Under the pieces are notes generated by a model. It saw only the letters and a program-made list of their open reading frames with translations. It ran no database searches and was not told the DNA's origin. The translations under genes were made by a program, and so were the position numbers. Below are positions 10,482-21,000 of a DNA stretch of 23,422 bases, one piece after another (the stretch's first letter is position 1; each line of letters starts with the position of its first letter). Source of the DNA: Oppiella nova (Eukaryota; Arthropoda; Arachnida; Sarcoptiformes; Oppiidae); the NCBI GenBank assembly GCA_905397405.1, contig CAJPVJ010000542.1, forward strand, positions 1 through 23,422, given 5' to 3'.

Positions 10482-11397
10482 TCCATCGCTAGCTGCAAGT
10501 GCCCAGAAGTCCCCATGGCCTGGCTATCAGGCGTCGCTCACCGACCTGTTCCTCAAGAAGAATCCGTTACAGTTCGCGACGTCCGGTATCTCGCAATTGG
10601 CCGCCGCCTCCAGTTATTTAGAGAAGATGTCGACTCTGTCTCAGCCCAACTCCGCTCTCAACTCCAGTGCTAACTCTCCCGGATCATTGGCGGGGCCCTC
10701 ATCCGCCTCTCCGAGTGATATACTGCTCACACACTCATCGCATCCCCACTCGGGACTCACTTCACACAAGTGTCCGCACAATTCGGACAATAAAGATAAG
10801 TCTTATCCGTGCGATATCTGTCAACAGTACCCCATCGGCATCAGTAGTGCCGGACTCACCAAACCCTCGGACATCGTCACCAACTCGTTCTCCAGAATGA
10901 ACCCAAACGAGTCACTCGAGCACAAGCCTCCACACGCCTTCTCGGCGATGCCCACCGGCCACCTCCACCCACACCCGGCTCACCTCCACCCGTCAGCAGC
11001 CATGTCTGGGCTGCCCCACCATCACCACCACCACCACCACACCAGTCATCAGTCGTCGCAGCGACGAGCGTCAGCCGCGTCCGGCTCATCGACTATGTCT
11101 CGCAACCGGAACCCCACGAATAACAAGCAGTTCCTGTGCCCCGTATGCCATAAATTGTTCACACAGAAAGGTATGTGTCATATATATTGTCTCTACCTAT
11201 CGGTGCTCTCTTTGTATGTCTCAGTATTTATTGGCATTAATTGACACTAATGTCTGAACAGGTAATCTCAAGACTCATATGATGATTCACACCGGCGACA
11301 AACCATATGCCTGTCATGTATGTACTCTTTCGTGTCATTATTGTTATGTATTTCCTATTTTTGTTATTTGGCACCAAATTCTGTTGCATTACTTCAA

Positions 11398-11436
<39 letters not shown>

Positions 11437-11691
11437 ATTTAAATTAAATACAAATCCAATAAAAATGCATTTCTGAGCGACTTTTTTGTATTTCGATATT
11501 TTGTTTTTGCAAGTATTTTGCCATTTATTTTATGGTTTCTATAAAATCCTGTTTAACTGTTTAGTCCCATAATTACGAGCATTGCTTCCAATGGCTCTGC
11601 GAATGCAAACCAAACTCATAGACGAAACTTAATGTCAATATATTGTATGTGAGGCTGTGTTTGGCTCAACACACAAGTCAGCAGTCGCTCA

Positions 11692-11735
<44 letters not shown>

Positions 11736-13441
11736 CTCTGTCTATGCTCTCTGAGCGAGTGACTCGAGTGCACATTCTATGAGAGTTTGGTCACCTTTTT
11801 ATCTCTCACTATTAGGGCTGATATCCAGAGATTGCATTAATTGCTTCTCTCATGTGGAGCAAAGTTTTTAGTTTTGCAACAAAAAACAACAACAAAAACA
11901 AAAATTTATACTTTACTGTCAGCCCAATCAGGTCTGGCTTATAATAAAAGCCCAGCTCTAAAAGTCTCCCATAAATTAATTTTATTTATTACTACTCTTT
12001 TAGTTTAGCCTTTTTTTGTTGCTTTAATTAAACTTTTGCAGATATTTTCCGTATTGAACGGACACTCCTTTTTATTTTTCAATTAATCGTTTGTTAATAA
12101 ATTGAATGAATGAATGCTATGAATGCACAGAAAATGCACACAAAATCTTCGGCTTTATTCCTATCAAATAAATCATTTGCATAACAGATATGCGGTAAAA
12201 GTTTCACTCAGAAGGGGAACGTCGATACGCACATGAAGATACACACCGGCGAGAAAGACTACCGGTGCGACTCATGCGGCAAAGGGTTCACGCAGAAGGG
12301 CAACCTTAAGACACACGTGCGGTCGGTGCACACGAAGGAGAAGCCATTTGCATGCGGAGTGTGCGGCAAGAGTTTCTCCCAGAAGGGCAATATGCAGACA
12401 CACATCCGCACCCATAACAAGGATGACCGCTTCCCATGCAGTCTCTGCGGCAAAACATTCTCACAAAAGGGTAGGTCTTCCCTCACATTCGCTACACCAC
12501 TGCACAGACACTATATATAGCACAGTACAGACATATAGCAGACATGACTAACGCGGCGCACAATTATCCCCCCATTCGTAGGCAATCTGAAGACCCATAT
12601 GCAGAGACACGCCGGCACTCTACCCGCCAAACGGTACGGCCAGCGCCGACAGGTGGGCCACTCGAGGCTACTGCAGGTGCACTCGCAGAACCCGAGCGCC
12701 TACTCGCTGACGACGTCCGACCAGTCGCCGCGAGAGCAGTCGCATATGAACCGGTCGTCCACCGATGAGGACTCAGTGCCCCCATTGGACCATTCCTTAG
12801 CCGCGCACAGGGCTAACCAGCAGCTGATCGGCCACCAAACGCACGGCTCGACGCCGGACGAGGCGCTCAGTCCGCAGAACCTGCAGCTGAAGTACGCGCA
12901 CCAGTCGTCCGCCTCTCGGGACCCGTTGAGTGCGTTGGTGTCGCTCCAGAACTCGGCCCTTCACCAGCAGCAACAGCTGCAACAACAGCACCGGTCGCCG
13001 GGATCGTCGCCCATCACACCGGAGAACATGCCGTTCTCGTCGTGCTCTGCGGCCACCGCCGCGCGCGTCCTCTACTCGACGCCCACCTCAATGCCGACCC
13101 CATTGGCAGCCCACCAGACGTGGTTGGCGGCGGCGGGCGCCTCGTCTAACCTGTCGGGTCCGACTGCGCACAAGAGTCGCAGTTCAACGAACCCTTACGA
13201 CGCCTTCTCAGGGCTCACCAACCCTTATGGGAGCTTCGCGGCAGTCCAGGCCTCACCCCTATCGCGACTGTCGCTCTTCAGCGGCGTGGGTGTCTCCAAC
13301 GAGCACCTCCACCACCACAAGCAACAGCACCAGGACTCGGGCGGCGGAGGGGGCGGCCCGTCGGTGGGCCACACGTCCTCATCGCAGCATCAGTTCCAGC
13401 CCTCAAACCCTAACCCAGACTTCTCGCAACTACTCGAATGA
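10447..13441 (+). CDS. C2H2 zinc-finger transcription factor, five fingers, four exons, complete
   Basis: A nuclear DNA-binding regulator by domain content; I cannot name the orthologue. Coding exons are 10447-11170, 11262-11317, 12188-12470 and 12582-13441. The introns (91, 870 and 111 bp) have GTATGT, GTATGT and GTAGGT donors and AG acceptors, giving 640 residues. Fingers: C231-H251, C259-H279, C287-H308, C316-H336, C344-H364, all CX2C-X12-HX3-4H. Linkers are TGDKPYA, TGEKDYR, TKEKPFA and NKDDRFP. Every finger reads QKGN in its helix. The N-terminus is Ser/Pro/Ala-rich with an orphan CDIC pair (C122, C125) and eight His (191-198). The long C-terminus (365-640) is low-complexity, with Gln-rich (482-491), Gly-rich (608-613) and His/Gln stretches, typical of regulatory tails. 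TGA at 10441 closes the frame upstream. The second ATG (10453, A at -3) has the better context, so the protein may start MQNGAF. Confidence 0.93.
11401..11432 (+). repeat. (GA)16 microsatellite in intron 2
   Basis: Thirty-two uninterrupted bases of GA, 83 bp downstream of the intron 2 donor. Confidence 0.97.
11696..11733 (+). repeat. (TC)19 microsatellite in intron 2
   Basis: Thirty-eight uninterrupted bases of TC, the reverse complement in kind of the GA tract at 11401-11432 in the same intron. Confidence 0.97.
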
Positions 13442-14761
13442 CGCGAACCACCATTACTTCGATTGTATTGAATCTCTAGTCAACCATTTAATGCCACAAA
13501 CGATAAGACATTACGATTTTGCTCTCAAAACATTTAACACACACTGATTGCGCCCAACGATAGGCCCATCCGTACAATCCGTACAAACCATTCATATCCA
13601 CACAAATGGATGGAAGCGCTGAATCAATAGTAAGAAATAGACTCAAACCTAATGACAAACATCTCTTTCTATCGATAATTTAATTACAATATCTCTTGCA
13701 TTACATTATGAAACTCAGTATTTAATGTATTTTCTCTCTTTGATAACACCGTTTGCTATGATTTCTGTGAACCTAATTACCATTGCGTTCGCCGAATGAG
13801 ATAACAAACGATAAAAACAAAACAATTGGTTCTAATCTAAAGTGTTTGTAAATTTACAATATTTTGCTCAAATCAAAACGAAATCACCTCTTATTGACAT
13901 TATTATCGCATCTAATTATACTTTTATTATAACATTCATTATAAATACATGGCGTCCATTCAATAGTTGCTAGATACTTTATTGAATGGACGCGTTTCAA
14001 ATATTTATACAATACATACAACAAGAAAACTAAACAAGTATTACAGTTAACGCAACGATATATTTGTAGCAATTGGTTGAAAGCATACGAAAACGGATTC
14101 TTGTTATTTGCGATAGACTTTCGTGTAAATTAAGACTCAAACATGTCTTTGAGATCTAATAATTGGCTGCAATTCGTGAGCCATTAGTGCGAAGTGTTTG
14201 CTAAGACTTATGAATTCAATTCAAAGGACTCGGAGTATAATAACTCTCATAGAGATGAGACAAATATATGATAAGTTAGCAGATATTTTGGCATCAGTTA
14301 AGGCACACTTATGATACTCATACCGTCCACCAGTAATAGCTATATATTCATGTCATTGACAGTATGTTGTTTTCAATCTCATGAACCACTAAAATGGGTT
14401 TTTCGCTAATTTTTAAACCAGTTTCTCAAACACTACAGTATCCTATCGTTCCATTAATTTTCAATGACTTCACTAAACTATTCATCTGAAAGTTTATTCA
14501 AGAATTTGTTGCAAATGAAAAATTAAGGCAAAAATATTTCTCTCTTTCTGAACAGTAAGAAAGCAACAAACAAAATGCACCACTATTTGAAATGTATAAA
14601 CAATTCAAACTTAATTATTTTCATTGTCTCAATGATAGCAAACAGAATCTACGAAAAAGTTAGTCTAAAATTGGATATTTATGTCAAAAAGTGATGTCAA
14701 GTGTGCAATCATTGTCTCCAACAGACCGAAAAACATTTTAAAACAAACGATTCAGATCTTT
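13442..14761 (+). other. 3' flank and probable 3' UTR of the zinc-finger gene
   Basis: Sequence after the TGA at 13439-13441. No canonical AATAAA was found close behind the stop, so the transcript end cannot be placed; a long 3' UTR is possible. The stretch holds the hairpin at 13940-14009. Short frames here look random and AT-driven. Confidence 0.45.
13940..14009. other. 70-nt hairpin with a perfect 14-bp GC-containing stem
   Basis: The inner arms GCGTCCATTCAATA (13952-13965) and TATTGAATGGACGC (13980-13993) are exact reverse complements around a 14-nt loop. Beyond an asymmetric internal loop (4 nt left, 8 nt right), TATAAATA (13940-13947) pairs perfectly with TATTTATA (14002-14009). That gives 22 bp in 70 nt, the size of a microRNA precursor or a 3' UTR structural element. 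It starts about 500 bp after the zinc-finger stop codon. The inverted repeat is directly visible, its role is not. Confidence 0.7.
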
Positions 14762-14786
14762 AAGGGAGGGAGAGAGAGAGAAAGAG

Positions 14787-14823
<37 letters not shown>
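14762..14823 (+). repeat. 62-nt homopurine GA-rich tract
   Basis: No pyrimidine occurs on the plus strand for 62 bases, mostly GA dinucleotides with AAAG and AGG interruptions. Such tracts can adopt triplex (H-DNA) forms. The open frame through it encodes an Arg/Glu repeat and is not a gene. Confidence 0.9.
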
Positions 14824-14825
<2 letters not shown>

Positions 14826-17800
14826 ACAGTTCCACAAGAATTAATACATTATCTCTTATCAAATTTATTCGCACTTTTCGCTCCCCTTTCCTAATCTCTA
14901 TCTCATAAACTATATGACAATAATTAGTCTATTTATTAAGCAATTTTTGACAAAATTATGACTTTTTATCCGGTTTCGGAGTCGATATGAATTCCACTTT
15001 AAGGCTTAGAGATTAAAAGTTGCGATAAAAAAGCCATTTTTAATCATTCACTCATCACTTAAATGAGAAAATTATTTAAAATATTCAGAAAAAATGTTGA
15101 ATTCAAAATTGAATTGCTTTTGTGTTGAAATTCTTACGGGTCTCTCAGACACAAGAGTCGCTATAAATAAATTTTGTTCAGACAAAACACTTTTCCCAAA
15201 AAATTCTTTGTCTCCCAATCGCAGCAAATAAGAAGAATCCAATGTTTTTAAATGCTTTCATCGAAATGTGATCTAAGGATTGAAATGCTTTTGAAAATAC
15301 AGTTGAAACAATCAGTTGATACAAATATATCGTTTAGAGAAAGACTAAAGAGAGAGGTATTTATAAACAAAGGCTATAATGAGTGATAAAAGGATTTGAA
15401 GAATATATTTGACAGAATGGATGAGTTGTAAGTCGTTTCTAATCATTCACTAAGTGCTCAGTTGTGTTCCTCTTATGATTACTATACACTACTCTATACT
15501 AACTCTTTTTAATGATAACAGTATTGAGTATTATTTGGTTTGGTTTGAAAGGAGTTGTTTTCTGGGATAGAGTGCGAGAGAGAGAGGGATAGATAGAGGA
15601 GAGCGAGAAAAACAGTGGGTTTTGTTAACTGAATGTCTGTTCCCCTGCTCTGAAGGCTATACGAGTTATTAATAGTAAAAAAGCAAAAGAAATTAATTAC
15701 AAACGTCTCACATGTGAGGTCAACGACTATAAAGAATTGAAACTTTTTTGTGACTAAAAATTAACATTTCGAAGGCATAGGCATAGGAATAATAATTATA
15801 ACTTAATTGTAAGGTTTCGTTAGCCGATGAACGTACAGAAGTAGTAAATGAATACACGTTTCATAATATATTGGGTGCCTATTCTCTATAATACATTTTT
15901 TCCATTTACTCCATTATCTCTTCAATCAGTGAATTAACATAAATAATATGAATACACAATACTATTAATACCATTCATTCTCTATCTCTATCTATAAACT
16001 CTAACCATATTTTAAGAAACTTATAGCCAATTACGATTAGTGTCTAATTCTCATTCATTCGCTAATTTTATTACTAAAATTATTACTATACTATACTCTC
16101 TCTATAAAGATTATTATACTAATAATTATGAGATATATAAAAAAGTGAAATATGAAAACACTTAAACAAAAGTTGATTATAAAATGGTTTGTTGTGAATA
16201 TCGATGACAACAATTGTTGCTCATATTCTGTCATATAATTCATGAAAATCCGTACAATATTATGAACACTCTATTCATACTCTAATCGCTGTTTTATTTG
16301 AAGAAATTGTTACGTGATTTAGAGCTCTTAAACAAAATGCTCTCTCTTTTGTGATTTATAATAATATAGCGTTTAAACAACTAATCATTTGGTGCTTTTT
16401 GATATACGCTCACTATAACTACAAAACAAAACAAAAAATTACACACAACTACTATATTACAAATTTTCAAAACTAATATAATAATCATTTTCTTATTATT
16501 TCGTACTAAAAATGGTTTATTATTACAAAATTACGAATCCCTCCGTACACTTACTATTATTATGATTACATATGATTTGTTTGTTTTTACATAAACTCTA
16601 AGATAAATAAGTTTACGCTTTAACTGAAAGGAAAGCTACAAAAGAAAATGTTACCGAATTAGAGGTTTACATGTTTTTTATGATGACTGCGAATGTATGT
16701 AACAGTTGGCTAATAATGAAACATTGAATTGTTTTTTAAGTTTGTTTCGCCGAAAACAACAAAAGAGTTTGTGTTTCGGGGAAAAACATGGAGTTTGTCA
16801 ATGAAATTGACTGATTAGCGCCCAAAGTATTTAATACACGGACTGTGATTATGCCATCAGATATGATATACCCGTATATAACACATTGTGTGAGACATTA
16901 GATTGTGTGACAATCGATGCTTTGTTTCTAATTTGATTAGAGAGTGATCTCTTCATACGAAGACAATATGTGATGGAATTAACGCTTATATCAAACAAAT
17001 CTGTTGTAATTGTCGGACGAGTCCCAGAGAAATGCAATCCAATTGTCTTTCTCTCCACTCGTAAGGCAAAGCTGTGATGAAATGAGTTTTTTATTATTTT
17101 CAAAATAATAAAAACTAAAAAAAGTTTTGTAAGACTTTGGGCACTAATAGAAAATTGTTATTTCGTTTGTCGTTTGATATATAATCTAAACGTTTATATA
17201 TCTATAAAGTGATGGAAGAAAATTGTTTATATCATTGCAATAAGAAAATGAGTGATATTTTTATTTTACGCGATAACACAACAAAAAAAAGTTAAAAACT
17301 TTTTTAACCCCAAAATTCTATGAAAAAGAATTCAAAATTCAATTGTAAAGTGAATGCAATAATAATTTTATTGATAAGAGTTAAGTTAAAAATAATGTTT
17401 ATTATAAGTTTTGTTAATGAAATAAAATTGTTGAACGAGTTTGCGATTTGTGAAAAGAGGTGCCAAACTATTTGAAAGCAAAATAGACCGGAGTTATTGA
17501 GTTGAGAAGTGTTTGCCTTACATTTAGACTAAATATTTTCAACAAATCTTATTTTCAACAATCAATACCTATTTTCTCTCAATTCTTCTGTCATTTAATG
17601 CTTTTTTCAATTCAATTATATAATCATTTGTCTGAACTAAAAGCAACAAAAATTGAGTACATTTTGCCTCTAAATATCAAATATTACACGAATTCATTAT
17701 AACATTAAATTCACTGTTTTTCAATTAGTGAAATGAAACAAAATGATGGAAATGTAGACAATATTATACCTGTATTTGTACATTACTTGATTATAGTTAC

Positions 17801-20519
17801 CGTCATATCATTGAAATGATGACAAATTCAATCACAAATATCGCATACAAACAAAATGATTTGATGCACTTATAATAGCTATTGAATATCAAAGGCCTGT
17901 AGGGCTGACTAATCCAATGAGGAATGGTAGGGAAGAGGAGACTGTAAGCCCTCATTGGCATCAATTGCTTCATGTGTCAAACAATTAGTTTTAATTTGAA
18001 CCGATATTAGTATTTCTGGTGCTATCAAAATCATTGTCTAATTCAATGATACGTTATATATTTTTAATTAAAACCCCTTTGATATCCGCACAAAATTTCA
18101 TTACACCAAACAAATTGCATGCATTAAACATGCGATTTGAATATCTATCAGATTTAGTCATTTCAAATGGTTTGCCTCTAACCAGGTCTTTGAGAATTGA
18201 TTTCCTGCAGCAATGTTTGAATCAGTGTTTCGCAAATGATTTTCATTCAATGCTTAGTTCAATAGAATGGCCACAAAATCCCAAACAGTTATTTCATACG
18301 AAAAAACTCTGGTATTCATTATTATGATGCTATTTTGCAAATTATAGACCGATTCCGTGAATACCATACATGTGCTGGACATTTATTTCATATTAATCTC
18401 TTTAATAGCATTAGCTCAATAACAGTCACCCGAGACATACAACTCCGAGACAGACCTTAAAATCATTTATTAGCTTTAAATCTAACACAAATCCAATCCT
18501 ATTGAAAAAAAGAAACAAAAATTATTTGCAATTTTTGAAAAACAAATCTCATAACTAAAGCAATTAAATTCCGATTTTTTGTTATTTTGTACGCATAGAT
18601 AAATAATAAGTAAAAAATAGTCGATTGAGTCGATACTGCAATTCTCTGCTAATTTCACTTCACTAATGAATACATGAGTTCCTGTTATACTATATTCTCG
18701 TGTAAATTGAGGCAAATTATGTGAAATTTTTGACTTCACTATTAAATTATATAATTGAATGACTTTATAGTATTACGATAAACAAGAAAAAGCAAAATAT
18801 AACTTTTGTTTGTTATTCGCTTAATTGGTTACTAGTATAACAAATAGCGATCAAAAAGGGCTTCAAATGCAATCTATTAGACATTTGGCACCTCTTTATA
18901 AGGCTCTAACAAGTCTTGACTTGTATTTTGTCACACATTCTGTAAAAATAGCTTAAAGTTATGGATCGATACGAAGCGTAAACTACACTTTCGGATAACA
19001 CTTCTGATAATTAATTGAATTCATGTTATATATAATGATAATAATATTGTCCTCATATTTATTGTAATTTAATGCCATTATATGTTTGTGTTGTTGAGAC
19101 CTGCAGATAACTGCATATGAATTGAAGTGATTCAAGCGATTGTGTAAATCCAATGTTAGACGTGAGCCAAACGCATACCACTCCACATCCACAGCCACTC
19201 CAACCCTAACTCCAAAATAAGTTATATCTTGATTTGAATTCAAGTCATTCAAAACCATTAATAAGTTGAGTCATTAGCCTAAAAGGCCACATGAGTTACC
19301 ATTTGCTGCAAACAAATCAGACATTTGCCAGTTTCTGGAGTCGAGAAACTTTAAACACATTGTATGTTAAGTTAACTATACGTTTGTCACTAAAATTACA
19401 CAACACTTTCTTATCATCAATACCAACATATAGAGTGTGTATTTCACCCGAGACTTAGTCTATAATAATCACTACTCTTACAGTGCTATTGGTGATATAA
19501 AAACCATTAATGATATTCAATTCAAAAACATTTTCGTAACGTTTCACAGAATTCACCTCTTTTTCAATGAAAAGTGATCTCTTGTTAGGACTAAGAAATT
19601 TGTTACCATTTCTTGCTTTTTTAGATAATTACTTGTGATTATGTCTATAAAATTAATGGACATATTATTATCAGATTTGATTTTTTGCTTAAATCTATAC
19701 TTTGAAGCCATACTTACATTGATTATTAAGAAAACAATGAGACATTGTATACAAGAAAATGTATAAAACTTATACTTCTTATTATTAAAGTATTACAAAA
19801 CGATTACTAAATACTTTAACATTAATCATGAATTTGTTATATAAGCCAAATATATCTATTATCTAACAAATGAAACAAACAGTCATTTAAATAATTATGA
19901 AACAAAAATCAAAAATTAATTGCCACTAAACTAAATGGGATATAACTGAACGCAAAACTCTTGTATGTCTTGAAAAGTGGTGTCGAAGTGGAAGTGTTTG
20001 GTCTGACCTCTGATTTGGATAATTATTGGTCTAATTGTTGAGGAATTATATCCAAAGGAATCAAATTGTTGGCGGTTTCAAGAAATTCATTACAAATCGA
20101 GTCTTTTAATTGTGTTTAATCTTTTATATAAATATATATATCTGTATATTATATATAATATACATAAAACCCATTAATGAATCATTAGTGGGGCCTAAAG
20201 CCCTCTCAAAGGTGTCTATTATTTAAGTTAATTGCATTCGCATATAGTGTATAATTTCATTTATTATATAATGATTTGCTCACATGTGATGAAAACTACA
20301 TTTTCTTAGTTTAACAATTGTTTGAATTTTTAAAGCATTTTTCTCATTAATTAATTCATTTCATGATTTTGTTCGTATCGATGCGAAAGCGTTTGTAAAA
20401 TGTATTCAAATAGTGATCGCATCTCTTCTACAGATGTGTTCACAATAATCGGTGAATGAATTCAATTGCAAAGCAATGATAATCTGATCAAAAGAGCCAA
20501 ACGCTGATCACCAATGAGT
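14824..20519. other. AT-rich intergenic DNA without recognisable genes
   Basis: About 5.7 kb of AT-rich DNA. The frames present are short, lack recognised domains and lack a coding base bias. The longest plus frame (17995-18327) is noted separately as unresolved. Local features are a purine-rich GA patch at about 15570-15610, an inverted repeat pair at 17901-17958 and AT dinucleotide tracts near 20125-20165. Confidence 0.6.
17901..17958. repeat. Overlapping inverted repeats
   Basis: CCAATGAGG (17914-17922) is the exact reverse complement of CCTCATTGG (17950-17958). AGGGCT (17901-17906) also pairs with AGCCCT (17947-17952). The two stems share bases on the right arm, so they are mutually exclusive folds. 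The patch is richer in G than its surroundings. Confidence 0.5.
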
Positions 20520-21000
20520 TTGTCTTAAGTAGAGTACAGCGCACTCCACACTCACTCCCGACTCACTCCCGACTCTCTCTCATTCTCTCTCCGTATCTCT
20601 CGTTAGACTCTCTTATACTCTAATGCTTTGTGTGTCTGTTATCTGTCTATACATAACATTACATAATATACAGTACAATACACTCGAACTCAACTCAACT
20701 GTATTATACATACGACGAGAGAATACGAGAGAATTGGAGAGAGAGTCGGGGAATACACTACAGTATAGTGAGTATAGCATACGATTCCAGTGCAGTATAT
20801 ATGAGATTCTATGCGTAAGGCATCCTTGGCTTGTCTATGGCTACGGCTATGTCTGTGTGTAGTGTATGTGCGCCCTGTGCTGGCTGTGCTGCCTGTGCTG
20901 TGTTAACGAACTCATTACAACTTTGTCACGAGTTGTTAAATTAAATGATCTGTCGTTTGGTTGGAGCCAACACTCGGTTCGGTCGGTGTGCGAGCTCCTA
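20520..21000. other. GC-raised island with short tandem repeats, possible promoter or 5' exon
   Basis: Against AT-rich flanks this patch holds a tandem 11-bp repeat ACTCACTCCCG (20550-20560, 20561-20571), a pyrimidine-rich CTCTC stretch to about 20620, nearly three 9-bp copies of TGTGCTGGC type (20876-20902) and the inverted repeat GTTGG-AG-CCAAC (20960-20971). No coding frame is convincing. The composition resembles the DNA next to the RPB11 start, so a promoter or untranslated exon is possible. Confidence 0.3.

Larger units (their letters stand above)
11318..12187 (+). other. Intron 2 of the zinc-finger gene with opposed GA and TC tracts
   Basis: This 870-bp phase-0 intron splits finger 2 between His260 and Ile261. 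The donor is GTATGT at 11318 and the acceptor AACAG ends at 12187. It is AT-rich and carries (GA)16 at 11401-11432 and (TC)19 at 11696-11733, which are complementary in the transcript and separated by 263 nt. No ORF in it is convincing; the frame running through the donor from exon 2 soon ends. Confidence 0.85.

Noticed and set aside
12930-13547. 205-codon plus frame overlapping the last exon of the zinc-finger gene
   Set aside because: It is a shadow in another frame of GC-rich, low-complexity coding sequence. The main frame joins the fingers through a clean splice junction.
16849-19258. Minus-strand frames at 16849-17103, 18482-18739 and 18983-19258
   Set aside because: They are of chance length for this composition, with no domain, no codon bias and no exon borders seen.
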